A stretch of DNA of 64,000 nucleotides from JANMDU01 sp031375105 (GTDB lineage Bacteria; Pseudomonadota; Gammaproteobacteria; Burkholderiales; Burkholderiaceae_C). A model generated the notes under the pieces. It was given only the letters and a program-made list of their open reading frames with translations. It searched no databases and was not told where the DNA came from. Positions 50,819 through 59,326 of the stretch are shown in pieces. Location of the stretch: contig JANMHJ010000076.1 of assembly GCA_031375105.1 (NCBI GenBank), forward strand, positions 1 to 64,000. Direction: 5' to 3'. The position numbers were made by a program, and so were the translations under genes. Each line of letters starts with the position of its first letter. Position 1 is the first letter of the stretch.

Positions 50819-52015
50819 ATGCAACTCGGTGACGCACGCGCTGGCAAGTTGGCTGACAACATCAGCGCCTTTGGCCGCAGCTTGCGCCGCGCAGGTGTGC
50901 GGGTAGACAGCGCGCAGATCGCGCTGGCACAGCAGGCGGCGCTTTGGGTGGGCATGAAGAGCAAAGCAGATTTGAACGCAGCGCTGGAAGCGGTTTTCAT
51001 CAGCGCTTTGCAAGACCGCGCTGTCTTCCAAGAGCTGTTTGAAGCCTTTTTCAAAGACCCCAACATGGGCGCGAAGCTGCTCGCGCAAATGCTGCCCACG
51101 GCGGAAGGCAAAGCCGAGCCCAGCCGCCGCCGCCCGCGTGTGCGTGAGGCTTTGTCGCCGCAAAAAAGCTTGGGGCAACAGAGTGCCAAAGCGCAGCCAG
51201 ATAAAGAATTTGAATTCGATGCCGCGATGACGGCGAGTGATCTGCAAGTTTTGAAGCACGCCGATTTCAACGCGCTCACAGCCAGCGAGTTTCGCTTGGT
51301 GGAGCGCTTGGCGCGAGATGTGGCGCTGCCCATGCCCTGCATCTTGGGGCGCAGATTGCAGCGCGATGCGCAGGGCACGCGCTTGCATTGGCGCCAAGCC
51401 GTGGGCGAGGCGGCGCGTTCGGGCGGCGAGTTGATGCGCTTGCCACGCTTGGCAAGGCGCAAACAGCCGCTGCCGCTGCTGATTTTGGTGGATATTTCTG
51501 GCTCGATGGAGCGCTATGCCCGCATGCTGCTCACGTTCTTGCATGCCGCCACGCGCGAGCATGCAGGCCAACGCATTCGGCGCGATGTGTTCGCTTTTGG
51601 CACGAATTTGACCGATCTGAGCGCCTGCTTTCGCATCGGCGATCCAGACGAGATGCTGCAAGCGGCCAATGCCGCGATTGCTGATTTTGGCGGCGGCACG
51701 CGCTTAGGCGAAGCGCTGGTGAGCCTGCGATCGCGCCATGCCCGCCGCTTGCTCGGGCGGCGCACGGTGGTGCTGCTGATCAGCGATGGGCTGGATACTG
51801 GCGAGCCTGAAGTGTTGAAACAAGAGTTGGCTTGGCTCAAGCGGCACAGCCGCAGCCTGCTCTGGCTCAACCCACTTCTGCGCTTTGATGGCTATGCGCC
51901 GCTGGCGCGTGGCGCGGCGGCTTTGCATGAGCGTGCAGACAGCATGCTGGCCGTTCACAATCTGGCCAAGCTGGAAGATTTGGCCAGCAGCATCGCGCAG
52001 GTGATGAAGCGATGA
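50819..52015 (+). CDS. coxE: VWA-domain protein (CoxE-like)
   Basis: A protein of about 398 aa. The start at the ATG at 50819 gives LGDARAGKLADNISAFGRSLR, the usual CoxE beginning; the open frame extends further upstream but overlaps coxD. The C-terminal VWA domain shows the MIDAS motif LVDISGSMERY, a Thr in GGGTRLGEAL and an Asp in LLISDGLDTG, so metal binding should be intact. It is the partner of the MoxR-like ATPase in maturation of the molybdenum hydroxylase. Confidence 0.9.
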   Translation: MQLGDARAGKLADNISAFGRSLRRAGVRVDSAQIALAQQAALWVGMKSKADLNAALEAVFISALQDRAVFQELFEAFFKDPNMGAKLLAQMLPTAEGKAEPSRRRPRVREALSPQKSLGQQSAKAQPDKEFEFDAAMTASDLQVLKHADFNALTASEFRLVERLARDVALPMPCILGRRLQRDAQGTRLHWRQAVGEAARSGGELMRLPRLARRKQPLPLLILVDISGSMERYARMLLTFLHAATREHAGQRIRRDVFAFGTNLTDLSACFRIGDPDEMLQAANAAIADFGGGTRLGEALVSLRSRHARRLLGRRTVVLLISDGLDTGEPEVLKQELAWLKRHSRSLLWLNPLLRFDGYAPLARGAAALHERADSMLAVHNLAKLEDLASSIAQVMKR

Positions 52016-52042
52016 ATTCACGAAGGATTTTGGAGGATTGAT

Positions 52043-52630
52043 ATGGACATGCAAGGAAGCCGCGTGCTCGCGGCCACACAAAGCCAAGCTTGGGCGGCGT
52101 TGAACGACCCAGAGGTGCTCAAAAGCTGCATCCCCGGTTGCGATTCGATTGAGTTGACAGGGGAGAACCAATACGCCATTGGCATGGCAGTCAAAATCGG
52201 CCCTGTCTCGGCCAAGTTCAAAGGCAAAATCGCGCTGCAAGACATCGTGATTCCGCAAAGCTACACCATTCAATTTGAAGGGCAGGGCGGTGTGGCTGGC
52301 TTTGGCAATGGCAGTGCCAAAGTGGATTTGAAGCCGGTTGACACAGGCACAGAGCTGGCCTATTCCGCGCATGCCACAGTGGGCGGCAAGATCGCGCAGG
52401 TCGGACAGCGGTTGATTGATGGCGTGGCCAAATCCATGGCGGAAGATTTCTTCAAGCGCTTTGAAGCCGTGTTGCTGGAGCGCCATCCTGCGCCTGAAGG
52501 CGCTATCAAATCAGAAGCATCTCGCGCAGATTCTATGCCGCCTACAGGCCAAAATAGCTTCAAAATTCCGGTTTGGGTATGGATTCTGGGCGCGGCAGTG
52601 TTGGCAGCTTTGATTTGGCAATTCGTCTAG
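52043..52630 (+). CDS. coxG: CoxG-like SRPBCC protein with C-terminal membrane anchor
   Basis: A 195-aa protein. Residues 1-150 are the CoxG domain (SRPBCC fold), with AWAALNDPEVLKSCIPGCDS and GQGGVAGFGNGSAKVDL. Residues 155-175 form a linker encoded by a dispersed repeat (52501-52553). A C-terminal membrane segment (VWVWILGAAVLAALIWQF) anchors it. CoxG recruits CO dehydrogenase to the membrane in known systems, so here it likely docks the hydroxylase near the quinone pool. Confidence 0.9.
   Translation: MDMQGSRVLAATQSQAWAALNDPEVLKSCIPGCDSIELTGENQYAIGMAVKIGPVSAKFKGKIALQDIVIPQSYTIQFEGQGGVAGFGNGSAKVDLKPVDTGTELAYSAHATVGGKIAQVGQRLIDGVAKSMAEDFFKRFEAVLLERHPAPEGAIKSEASRADSMPPTGQNSFKIPVWVWILGAAVLAALIWQFV
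52501..52553 (-). repeat. Dispersed repeat copy inside coxG linker
   Basis: CGCTATCAAATCAGAAGCAT then CTCGCGCAGATTCTATGCCG and CCTACAGGCCAAA on the plus strand. It is the diverged reverse-orientation form of the repeat and encodes the flexible linker AIKSEASRADSMPPTGQ. Confidence 0.65.
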
Positions 52631-52639
52631 ACTGCAAGC

Positions 52640-53704
52640 ATGGAAAATTTAGATGTCACCGTCTTGCGCACGCTGCGTGATTGGCGCATGCAAGGCAAGC
52701 GCGCCTTGCTCGCTACCGTGGTGCGCACTTGGGGTTCGTCGCCACGGCCAGTGGGCTCGATCATGGCGCTGTGTGAGACGGGAGCAGTGGTGGGCTCGGT
52801 GTCCGGCGGCTGCATTGAAGATGATTTGATTGATCGGTTTACCAAAGCGTATGCGGGAAAAGATGTGGATCGTGCGATTCCCTCTGGCGCGCCACAGTTC
52901 ATCAAATACGGTATCAGCGCCGATGAAGCGCATCAATTCGGCTTGCCCTGCGGCGGCACGCTGGAGCTGCTGTTGGAGTTTGACCCTGATGCAGCCCAGC
53001 TTGCAGAATTGGTCAAAGCACTCGAAGCAGGGCGCTTGATGCTGCGCAGCGTGAATCTGGCTAGCGGGCAAGTCACACAAGGCGAGAGCGCCGCACCGCA
53101 AGAGCTGAGCGTGAGCGACACGCAGTTGGCCAACACCTTCGGCCCCGAATACCGCATGCTCTTGATCGGCGCAGGCCAGCTCACCGAGTATTTGGCCACG
53201 ATGGCACTGTTCAACGGCTTTGCGGTGACGGTCTGCGATCCGCGTGAAGAATATCGCGGTGCATGGAGCGTGCCCGCCGCCAAGCTCATCACCGACATGC
53301 CCGATGACGTGGTGAAAGCCTTTCGTGCAGACAGTCGCAGTTGCGTCGTTGCGCTCACACACGATCCAAAATTGGACGATCTGGCTCTGCTCGAAGCCTT
53401 GCAGACCCCCGCTTTCTACATCGGCGCCATCGGCAGCCGCCGCAACAATGCCCTGCGCCACGCCCGCATGAAAGAGCATTTTGAGCAAACGGATGAGAGC
53501 TTAAAGCGCCTACGCGGCCCGATCGGTATTTACATCGGCAGCAAAATGCCCAGCGAAATCGCCGTCAGCATCATGGCTGAGATTTTGGCAGTTAAGAATG
53601 GTGTGAAACTGCCGAGAGAGATGGAAGTGGCGCAAGCGAAAGACGAATTGGAAATACTGCCTAACGATGCTGAGAGCGCCTTAGTTTGCCAGCGGATGCG
53701 TTGA
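52640..53704 (+). CDS. XdhC/CoxF-family maturation factor
   Basis: A 354-aa protein. The N-terminal XdhC_CoxI domain has TVVRTWGSSPRPVGSIMALC, GSVSGGCIEDDLID and GLPCGGTLELLLE. The C-terminal Rossmann-like domain has MLLIGAGQLTEYLA and FYIGAIGSRRN. Such proteins bind the molybdenum cofactor, help its sulfuration and protect it until insertion into the hydroxylase. Last gene of the maturation set. Confidence 0.92.
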   Translation: MENLDVTVLRTLRDWRMQGKRALLATVVRTWGSSPRPVGSIMALCETGAVVGSVSGGCIEDDLIDRFTKAYAGKDVDRAIPSGAPQFIKYGISADEAHQFGLPCGGTLELLLEFDPDAAQLAELVKALEAGRLMLRSVNLASGQVTQGESAAPQELSVSDTQLANTFGPEYRMLLIGAGQLTEYLATMALFNGFAVTVCDPREEYRGAWSVPAAKLITDMPDDVVKAFRADSRSCVVALTHDPKLDDLALLEALQTPAFYIGAIGSRRNNALRHARMKEHFEQTDESLKRLRGPIGIYIGSKMPSEIAVSIMAEILAVKNGVKLPREMEVAQAKDELEILPNDAESALVCQRMR

Positions 53705-53705
53705 A

Positions 53706-53768
53706 TTACTATTAAATCGATAGCACTCTGCGCAGGTTCTATAACGGGTCTAGCCTCAAAAGGCTTGA
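53706..53768 (-). repeat. Dispersed repeat copy, intergenic
   Basis: On the plus strand TTACTATTAAATCGATAGCA then CTCTGCGCAGGTTCTATAAC, GGGTCTAGCCTCAAAAGGCT. Reverse complement of the 49817 copy with few changes. It begins directly after the XdhC-type gene stop. The CTAT...ATAG and AGCC...GGCT ends are self-complementary. Confidence 0.85.
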
Positions 53769-53786
53769 GAATTCGCGCTCAAAAGC

Positions 53787-54062
53787 TTATTTTCGACTTG
53801 TAGCCTGACGATCATATTTGCGCCAGTACTGAAACTCATCTTCATGGACTTCAAAATCAATTTCAGAGATGCGCGCCTGTAAACGCTCCTGCACATCCGT
53901 CACGGCCTTGTTGTAGATCACTGGGCCAATTTCATCGAGGAAGAAACCTAGCAAACCGCTGGCAGCGATGTTGCCGATTTTCTCTTCCATGTTTTCCTTA
54001 AAGTACCGCTCAATCGAAGCCACGGCTTCATTGCGGACTTCTTTGGACAATTCAATCGTCAT
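53787..54062 (-). CDS. DUF2164-family protein
   Basis: About 91 aa; the start is placed at the ATG at 54062 behind AGGAGA, because the longer frame overlaps the alcohol dehydrogenase gene. It begins MTIELSKEVRNEAVASIERY, contains IGNIAASGLLGFFLDEIGPV and ends with EDEFQYWRKYDR, all typical of DUF2164. Function is unknown. It lies directly after the alcohol dehydrogenase and is probably cotranscribed. Confidence 0.85.
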   Translation of the reverse strand: MTIELSKEVRNEAVASIERYFKENMEEKIGNIAASGLLGFFLDEIGPVIYNKAVTDVQERLQARISEIDFEVHEDEFQYWRKYDRQATSRK

Positions 54063-54085
54063 GGCAGTTCTCCTGATCGAAGCGG

Positions 54086-55228
54086 TCACAGCCTCATCGA
54101 CTCTTCCAACATCCCCACATACTCCTCCCGCGTGGCGATCCGAGGATTGGTTTTGTGGCAATGGTCAACCATCGCGCCGTCGATGATTTTCTCAAATTGA
54201 TCGTGGCTGACGCTCATGTCTGCCAAGCCTTTAGGAAGCCCGAGGCGGTGCACCATGTCTTGCAGGGCGGGGATCACGTCTGAGCCGGAACTGAGGTTCA
54301 TGGCTTGGGCCATGCGGTTCATGCGGTCTTCGGTTTGAACGCTGGATGCAGAGGCGTTGTAGCGCACGACGGCGGGCAGGAACATGGCGTTCAAAGTGCC
54401 GTGGTGTAGGCGGGGGTTCACGCCGCCTAGGCTGTGGGAAAGGCTGTGGACGCAGCCTAGGCCTTTTTGGAAGGCCATCGCGCCTTGCATGCTGGCGCTC
54501 ATGAGCTGGAAGCGGGCTTCTTGATCTTGGCCGTTTTTGGTGGCTCGCTCGATGTGGGCCCAGCCTCGGCGCAGGCCGTCTAGAGCGATGCCGTCGGCGG
54601 GCGGGTTGAAGCTGGGGGCTAGGAAGGTTTCGATGCAATGGGCAATCGCGTCCATGCCGGTGGCGGCCGTGAGGCCGGCGGGCAGGCCGAGGGTGAGCTG
54701 CGGGTCGCAAATGGCGGCTTTGGGCACGAGATGCCAGCTGTGGAAACCGAGTTTGCGGCCGTCTTCGACGATCAGAATCGCGCCGCGTGCGACTTCTGAG
54801 CCGGTGCCGCTGGTGGTGGGCACGGCGATGATGGGGGCGATCTCGGGCGAGATGCGCGGCGAGCCGCCTTCAATGGTGGCATAGGTTTTGAGCACGCCGC
54901 CTTGCGGCGTGAGGATGGCGATGCCTTTGGCGCAATCAATCGCCGAGCCACCGCCTACTGCAATCAAGCCATCACACTTTCCTGCACGGTAGGCGAGCAA
55001 ACCGGCTTGCACGGCAGCTTCGGTGGGGTTGCTGGGCACATCGTCGAAAATCGCGGCGGGTTGTGCGCCCAGTGCAGCGATGGCCTTGTCCACAATGCCT
55101 GCGGCGCGCACGCCTTTGTCGGTGACGATCAGGGGGCGCTGGATGCCGACGCGCTCGCATTCGGCTTTGAGCGTGGAAATCGCGCCGTGGTCAAACTGGA
55201 TGTGAGTGATGTAGTAGATATAAGCCAT
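54086..55228 (-). CDS. Iron-containing (type III) alcohol dehydrogenase
   Basis: A 380-aa NAD(P)-dependent dehydrogenase. The nucleotide-binding part has IAVGGGSAIDCAKG and VPTTSGTGSEV. The metal-binding part has GMDAIAHCIETF and CVHSLSHSLGGVNPRLHHG, supplying the Asp/His ligands for Fe. The substrate is unknown; similar enzymes act on hydroxy acids, 1,3-propanediol or maleylacetate. It is divergent from the exported hydratase-like gene. Confidence 0.9.
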   Translation of the reverse strand: MAYIYYITHIQFDHGAISTLKAECERVGIQRPLIVTDKGVRAAGIVDKAIAALGAQPAAIFDDVPSNPTEAAVQAGLLAYRAGKCDGLIAVGGGSAIDCAKGIAILTPQGGVLKTYATIEGGSPRISPEIAPIIAVPTTSGTGSEVARGAILIVEDGRKLGFHSWHLVPKAAICDPQLTLGLPAGLTAATGMDAIAHCIETFLAPSFNPPADGIALDGLRRGWAHIERATKNGQDQEARFQLMSASMQGAMAFQKGLGCVHSLSHSLGGVNPRLHHGTLNAMFLPAVVRYNASASSVQTEDRMNRMAQAMNLSSGSDVIPALQDMVHRLGLPKGLADMSVSHDQFEKIIDGAMVDHCHKTNPRIATREEYVGMLEESMRL

Positions 55229-55286
55229 GATGGATTGAGCGAGAAATTTGGTTACGATGAAAGCACTTTACACCTAGGAGCTTGCT

Positions 55287-56162
55287 ATGCGCTTAAAGCC
55301 ATCTTTCACCGCCATTTCCATTGCCATTTTGGCGACGCTGCCTTTTTCTGCGCAGGCCGCTTGCATGAGCGATGCGGAAGTGAGCGCGCTTTTGGCGAGC
55401 TACACCGCCAAAACACCTGCCGCTAACCCTGAAGGATTGACGGAAGCCGATGGCGACTGTAGCCGCAACAAGCTCACCGCGCTCCTGGAAAAGAGTGGGG
55501 CAAAGCTCGTGGGCTACAAAGCGGGCCTCACAAACCCCGCCGTGCAAAAACGCTTCGGCGCTGATAAGCCCGTTTGGGGCAAGCTCTACGAAAACATGCT
55601 TTTGAAAGATGGCGCTACGGTGGACGCAGCCTTTGGCGCTCGCGCTTTGTTTGAGGCCGACATGTTGGTGCGCGTGAGCAGCGAAGCGATCAATTCTGCG
55701 AAAACGCCGATGGATGTGTTGAACGCGATTGATCAGATCATTCCCTTCATTGAACTGCCAGACCTCGTGGTGCAAGCGCCGCCTCGGCTCAATGGCGCGG
55801 CCATCAGCGCGATCAATGTGGGGGCTCGGCTGGGTGTGTTGGGGCAGACGATTGCCGTGCCTACCATTCGAGCGGAGCGCTATCAAATGCTGGACGCACT
55901 GCGCGATATGCAGGTGACGATGGTGGACGGCGCAGGCGCGGCACTGGGCGGCGGCAAGGGCTCGGATATTTTGGAGCATCCTTTGAATGCTGTGGTGTGG
56001 CTCGCGCAGGCTTTGGCCAAAGATGGGCAGAGTATGAAGGTTGGGCAGCTCATCAGCCTGGGGTCTTTCTCCCCGCTCGTGCCCACCAAAGCGGGGATGA
56101 CAGTGACAGTGAGTTACGCAGGTTTGCCGGGTGCGAAACCGGTGAAGGTGAATTTTAGATAA
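55287..56162 (+). CDS. Exported hydratase-like protein (FAH/2-keto-4-pentenoate hydratase superfamily)
   Basis: A 291-aa protein with a clear signal peptide (RLKPSFTAISIAILATLPF, cleavage after SAQA) and a Cys at the mature start (ACMSD). The mature part resembles 2-keto-4-pentenoate hydratases: LVGYKAGLTNPAVQKRFG, PVWGKLYENMLLKDG, ALFEADMLVRV and IPFIELPDLVV. These relatives are cytoplasmic enzymes, so periplasmic location is unusual. The metal-binding Glu residues seem present in FEADMLV. It may act on periplasmic substrates or have a binding role. Followed 15 bases later by an esterase gene. Confidence 0.82.
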   Translation: MRLKPSFTAISIAILATLPFSAQAACMSDAEVSALLASYTAKTPAANPEGLTEADGDCSRNKLTALLEKSGAKLVGYKAGLTNPAVQKRFGADKPVWGKLYENMLLKDGATVDAAFGARALFEADMLVRVSSEAINSAKTPMDVLNAIDQIIPFIELPDLVVQAPPRLNGAAISAINVGARLGVLGQTIAVPTIRAERYQMLDALRDMQVTMVDGAGAALGGGKGSDILEHPLNAVVWLAQALAKDGQSMKVGQLISLGSFSPLVPTKAGMTVTVSYAGLPGAKPVKVNFR

Positions 56163-56176
56163 GCGCTCAACTGTTT

Positions 56177-57139
56177 GTGACAGCGCGACAGATTCCCCAT
56201 CCCGCCCCGCTCACGAGCGCCATGCAAGGCGTGCTTGAGCGCATGGCGCGGGCGAAGCAAACGCCTTTGCACCAGCTCACGCCGGTGCAGGCGCGTGAGG
56301 CTTATGCGCTTGGGGCGCAAGTGCTCGAAGTGCCGAAAGCGGAGTTGGCGCGGGTAGAAGATTTGGCTTTGACGAGCCGAGATGGTGCAAACATTCCCGT
56401 GCGCTTGTATGCGCCTTCTTTCGAAAAATTACCTGTGCTGCTGTTTTTTCATGGCGGTGGCTTTGTGATTGGTAGCATTCAAACGCACGATATTTTGTGC
56501 CGTGAACTCTCTCGGCTCTCAGGCGCGGCGGTGCTTTCGGTGGACTACAGATTAGCCCCCGAGCATCCGTTTCCTATTGCTCAAAACGATGCTTGGGATG
56601 CCTTGGCTTGGCTTCGCGGGCAGGCTGCTGGGCTGGGCTTGGATGGCGTGCGGATCGCCGTGGGCGGCGACAGCGCAGGCGGCAAGCTCGCCGCTGTTTG
56701 CGCTCTGCTGGCGCGAGATGCTGCTTTGCCTTTGGCCTTGCAATTGCTCATTTATCCAGACACAGCGGGCGCTCAAAACAGCGATTCACGCCAACAATAC
56801 GCGCAAGGCTATGTGCTAGAGGCAGCGCACATACGCTACTTTTTTGATAGCAGTATACGTAGAGAATATAACGGCGATTGGCGTATTTCACCCTTGAATT
56901 CGCCTGATCATAGCGCTGTAGCACCGCTGTTCCTTGCATTAGCAGAATGTGACCCGTTGTTTGACGAGGGTATGGCGTATGCAGACAAGCTGCGTGTCTC
57001 CGGCGTGACGGTGAATCTAGAAATTTACCGAGGCGTGACCCATGAATTCATCAAAATGGGGCGCATCCTTCCCGAGGCGCGGCAGTTTCACAAAGACGCT
57101 GCGCTGGCTTTGAAAACTGCTTTTGAAAATTTGAAGTGA
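56177..57139 (+). CDS. Alpha/beta hydrolase, hormone-sensitive-lipase type
   Basis: A 320-aa esterase. It has the oxyanion motif FHGGGFVIGS, the nucleophile motif GDSAGGKLAAV, the acidic residue near ECDPLFDEG and the His in GVTHEFIKMG. Start GTG at 56177. A diverged copy of the dispersed repeat forms residues FFDSSIRREYNGDW in frame (56843-56885). It probably hydrolyses short acyl esters or lactones and is likely cotranscribed with the hydratase-like gene. Confidence 0.88.
   Translation: MTARQIPHPAPLTSAMQGVLERMARAKQTPLHQLTPVQAREAYALGAQVLEVPKAELARVEDLALTSRDGANIPVRLYAPSFEKLPVLLFFHGGGFVIGSIQTHDILCRELSRLSGAAVLSVDYRLAPEHPFPIAQNDAWDALAWLRGQAAGLGLDGVRIAVGGDSAGGKLAAVCALLARDAALPLALQLLIYPDTAGAQNSDSRQQYAQGYVLEAAHIRYFFDSSIRREYNGDWRISPLNSPDHSAVAPLFLALAECDPLFDEGMAYADKLRVSGVTVNLEIYRGVTHEFIKMGRILPEARQFHKDAALALKTAFENLK
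56843..56885 (-). repeat. Diverged dispersed repeat copy inside esterase gene
   Basis: TTTGATAGCAGTATACGTAG then AGAATATAACGGCGATTGGC on the plus strand. It keeps GATAGCA, the purine/pyrimidine core and ATAACGG at the right spacing. AT-rich compared with the surrounding gene. Confidence 0.5.
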
Positions 57140-57149
57140 GCTTGTGAAC

Positions 57150-58007
57150 ATGAACCGTCAAGATTTCCGTTTTTTCCACCGCCTGCGCGTGCGCTGGGCT
57201 GAGGTGGACATGCAGAAAATCGTCTTCAACGGCCATTACCTGATGTATTTTGACACTGCTGTGGCTGACTATTGGCGAGCGCTCGCGCTGCCCTATGAAG
57301 AAACCATGCACCAGCTCGGCGGTGATCTCTACGTGAAGAAAGCCACGCTCGAATACAACGCTTCTGCACGCTATGACGACACGCTGGATGTGGGCATGCG
57401 CTGCGCAAAAATCGGCAATTCTTCGATGCTGATGCAAGGCGGTATTTTTGCAGGCGAGAAGCTTTTGGTGAGCGGCGAGCTGCTTTATGTGTATGCCGAT
57501 CCGGCTACGCAAACCTCGCGCCGTGTGCCTGATAGCCTGCGCGACATGCTCACTGGCTTTGAAGCTGGCGAGGCGATGACCAGCATTCAGGTGGGCGATT
57601 GGCAGACGCTGGGGCGCGATGCCGCCCTTGTGCGCACAGAGGTCTTCGTGGAAGAGCAGGGCATCTCGCGCGAAGACGAATGGGATGCCGCAGACCACAC
57701 CGCGATTCACGCCGTGGTGTACAACCGAATGCAGATGCCGCTGGCCACAGGGCGTTTGTTAGTCTCAAGCCCCGGCGTGGGCAAAATTGGCCGCATGGCC
57801 GCCAAGCGCGTGCTGCGCGGCAGCCATTTGGGGCGGCAAGTGCTGGATGCGCTTTGCGCTAAAGCCAAAGCGCGTGGCGATAACGAGATCATTCTCCATG
57901 CCCAGCAAAGCGCAGCAGCGTTTTATGCAAAATCAGGCTTCGTGCAGCGCGGCGAGCCGTTCTCAGAAGTCGGCATCGCTCACATTGAAATGTTCAAAAC
58001 TCTTTAA
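57150..58007 (+). CDS. 4HBT thioesterase fused to GNAT acetyltransferase
   Basis: A protein of about 285 aa. Residues 1-130 are a YbgC-type hot-dog thioesterase; VRWAEVDMQKIVFNGHYLMYF carries the active-site Asp. Residues about 145-285 are a GNAT domain with EVFVEEQGISREDEWDAAD, KIGRMAAKRVLRGSHLGRQV (acetyl-CoA loop) and AAAFYAKSGFVQRGEPF. The fusion is unusual and implies that CoA released by the thioesterase or its acyl substrate is linked to the acetyl transfer step. A GTG at 57144 is an alternative start. Confidence 0.87.
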   Translation: MNRQDFRFFHRLRVRWAEVDMQKIVFNGHYLMYFDTAVADYWRALALPYEETMHQLGGDLYVKKATLEYNASARYDDTLDVGMRCAKIGNSSMLMQGGIFAGEKLLVSGELLYVYADPATQTSRRVPDSLRDMLTGFEAGEAMTSIQVGDWQTLGRDAALVRTEVFVEEQGISREDEWDAADHTAIHAVVYNRMQMPLATGRLLVSSPGVGKIGRMAAKRVLRGSHLGRQVLDALCAKAKARGDNEIILHAQQSAAAFYAKSGFVQRGEPFSEVGIAHIEMFKTL

Positions 58008-58027
58008 ACCGATCCCACCCTTAGCCC

Positions 58028-58768
58028 ATGAAAATCACCGAGCAACTCACAAGCCCCCAAGTCGCCACGCGCATCGCCAGCCCAGAGAGCGTGGATCAGG
58101 CCATTCTCAGCCGTTATTCCAATCGCGCCTTTCTGCCTCGGGAAATCGAGCGCGAAAAGATCGAACACATCCTGCAAATCGCCGCCCGTGCGCCCAGCGG
58201 CACGAACACACAGCCTTGGAAGGTGTACGTATTGCAAGGCGCTACAAAAGATGCGTTGGTGCAGAAAGTCTGCGCCGCCCATGATGCGATTGCCGCCAAC
58301 CCGGAGCTTGCCAAAGAGCATGCCGAGGCTTACGACTATTACCCCGAAAAATGGGTGTCGCCCTATATTGACCGCCGCCGTGAATGTGGCTTTGGCCTGT
58401 ATGGCGTGCTTGGCATTGCCAAAGGCGATAAAGCCGCCATGCATACTCAGCAGCAGCGCAATTTCCGTTTCTTTGATGCGCCCGTGGGCTTGATGTTCAC
58501 CATCGACAAAGTGATGGGTCGTGGCAGCCTGCTTGATTACGGGATGTTTTTACAGAGCTTGATGGTGGCCGCGCGTGCACAAGGCCTGCATACCTGCCCG
58601 CAAGCGGCTTGGAATGGGTTTTCCAAGATCATCTTGCCGCATGTTGGGGCGCAAGATCATGAAATGTTGGTCTGTGGCATGAGCCTAGGCTATGCGGATG
58701 AAGCGGCTTTGGTCAACACGTTTGCCACGACACGGGTGGATGCGCAAGACTTTACCGTCTGGCTCTGA
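58028..58768 (+). CDS. Nitroreductase-family oxidoreductase
   Basis: A 246-aa flavoprotein. The FMN-binding start is RYSNRAFLPREIEREKIEHI, with ARAPSGTNTQPWKVYV, the key signature. Later GSLLDYGMFLQSLMVAARAQ and CGMSLGYADE fit the family. It reduces nitro, quinone or enone compounds with NAD(P)H; the true substrate is unknown. It follows the thioesterase fusion by 20 bases. Confidence 0.9.
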   Translation: MKITEQLTSPQVATRIASPESVDQAILSRYSNRAFLPREIEREKIEHILQIAARAPSGTNTQPWKVYVLQGATKDALVQKVCAAHDAIAANPELAKEHAEAYDYYPEKWVSPYIDRRRECGFGLYGVLGIAKGDKAAMHTQQQRNFRFFDAPVGLMFTIDKVMGRGSLLDYGMFLQSLMVAARAQGLHTCPQAAWNGFSKIILPHVGAQDHEMLVCGMSLGYADEAALVNTFATTRVDAQDFTVWL

Positions 58769-58774
58769 AAAGGA

Positions 58775-59119
58775 TCAATTGTTTGACAAGGGGCTGGGCC
58801 GCGAGTTCATGCCCTTGGTGAGCAAGCCTTCAAACTGAAGATTGATACTGCGCAAATGGGCAGCCGCCACGCGCTCGCCATGCAAAGTAGATAAAGCGCC
58901 CATCCACTCGCTGCGCAAATACCAAATCGCCTCTAGGTCCACCGCAAACATGAGTCTGCGGCGCAGGGCAGGGTAAGCCAAAGCACCTTTTTCACCAAGG
59001 GTGCTGAGCATTGTCACGCGGATTTCTTCCGTGCGCTCTTCAAGCACAGCCTCTGAGGGTGCGGGGGTCATGCCCACTGCCCCCCAAAAGGAGGCTGATG
59101 CAGATTTAAGCCAACTCAT
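58775..59119 (-). CDS. Conserved-looking hypothetical protein, 114 aa
   Basis: A helical cytoplasmic protein, positively and negatively charged in alternation. It contains EIRVTMLSTLGEKGALAYPA, LRRRLMFAVDLEAIWYLRSE and LSTLHGERVAAAHLRSI. No motif of known function. It converges on the nitroreductase gene. Confidence 0.6.
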   Translation of the reverse strand: MSWLKSASASFWGAVGMTPAPSEAVLEERTEEIRVTMLSTLGEKGALAYPALRRRLMFAVDLEAIWYLRSEWMGALSTLHGERVAAAHLRSINLQFEGLLTKGMNSRPSPLSNN

Positions 59120-59326
59120 CGAAAAAAACCTTGATAAAAGTACAACCGTTTAATCTTCCACCCTGTTTTTTCTTGACTATGCAACACCTTAATGCAAGAA
59201 AAGTGACAAGGCAAGGAATTCCTTCACGGAATCATGCAATTCGTTAGAAAACAACAATTGAATCATGGGCTTATAAATCTTTATTAACAATTTGGATTAA
59301 AAAGGCCAGCCAATCTACATATTGAT
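59120..59326. other. Gene-free spacer
   Basis: About 200 AT-rich bases between two minus-strand genes. It presumably carries the promoter of the 114-aa gene. Nothing else recognised. Confidence 0.3.

Noticed and set aside
46080..53704. Calling the cluster a CO dehydrogenase
   Set aside because: The gene set is cox-like, but the large subunit has AYRGAGR instead of the Cu-binding loop, so the substrate is left open.
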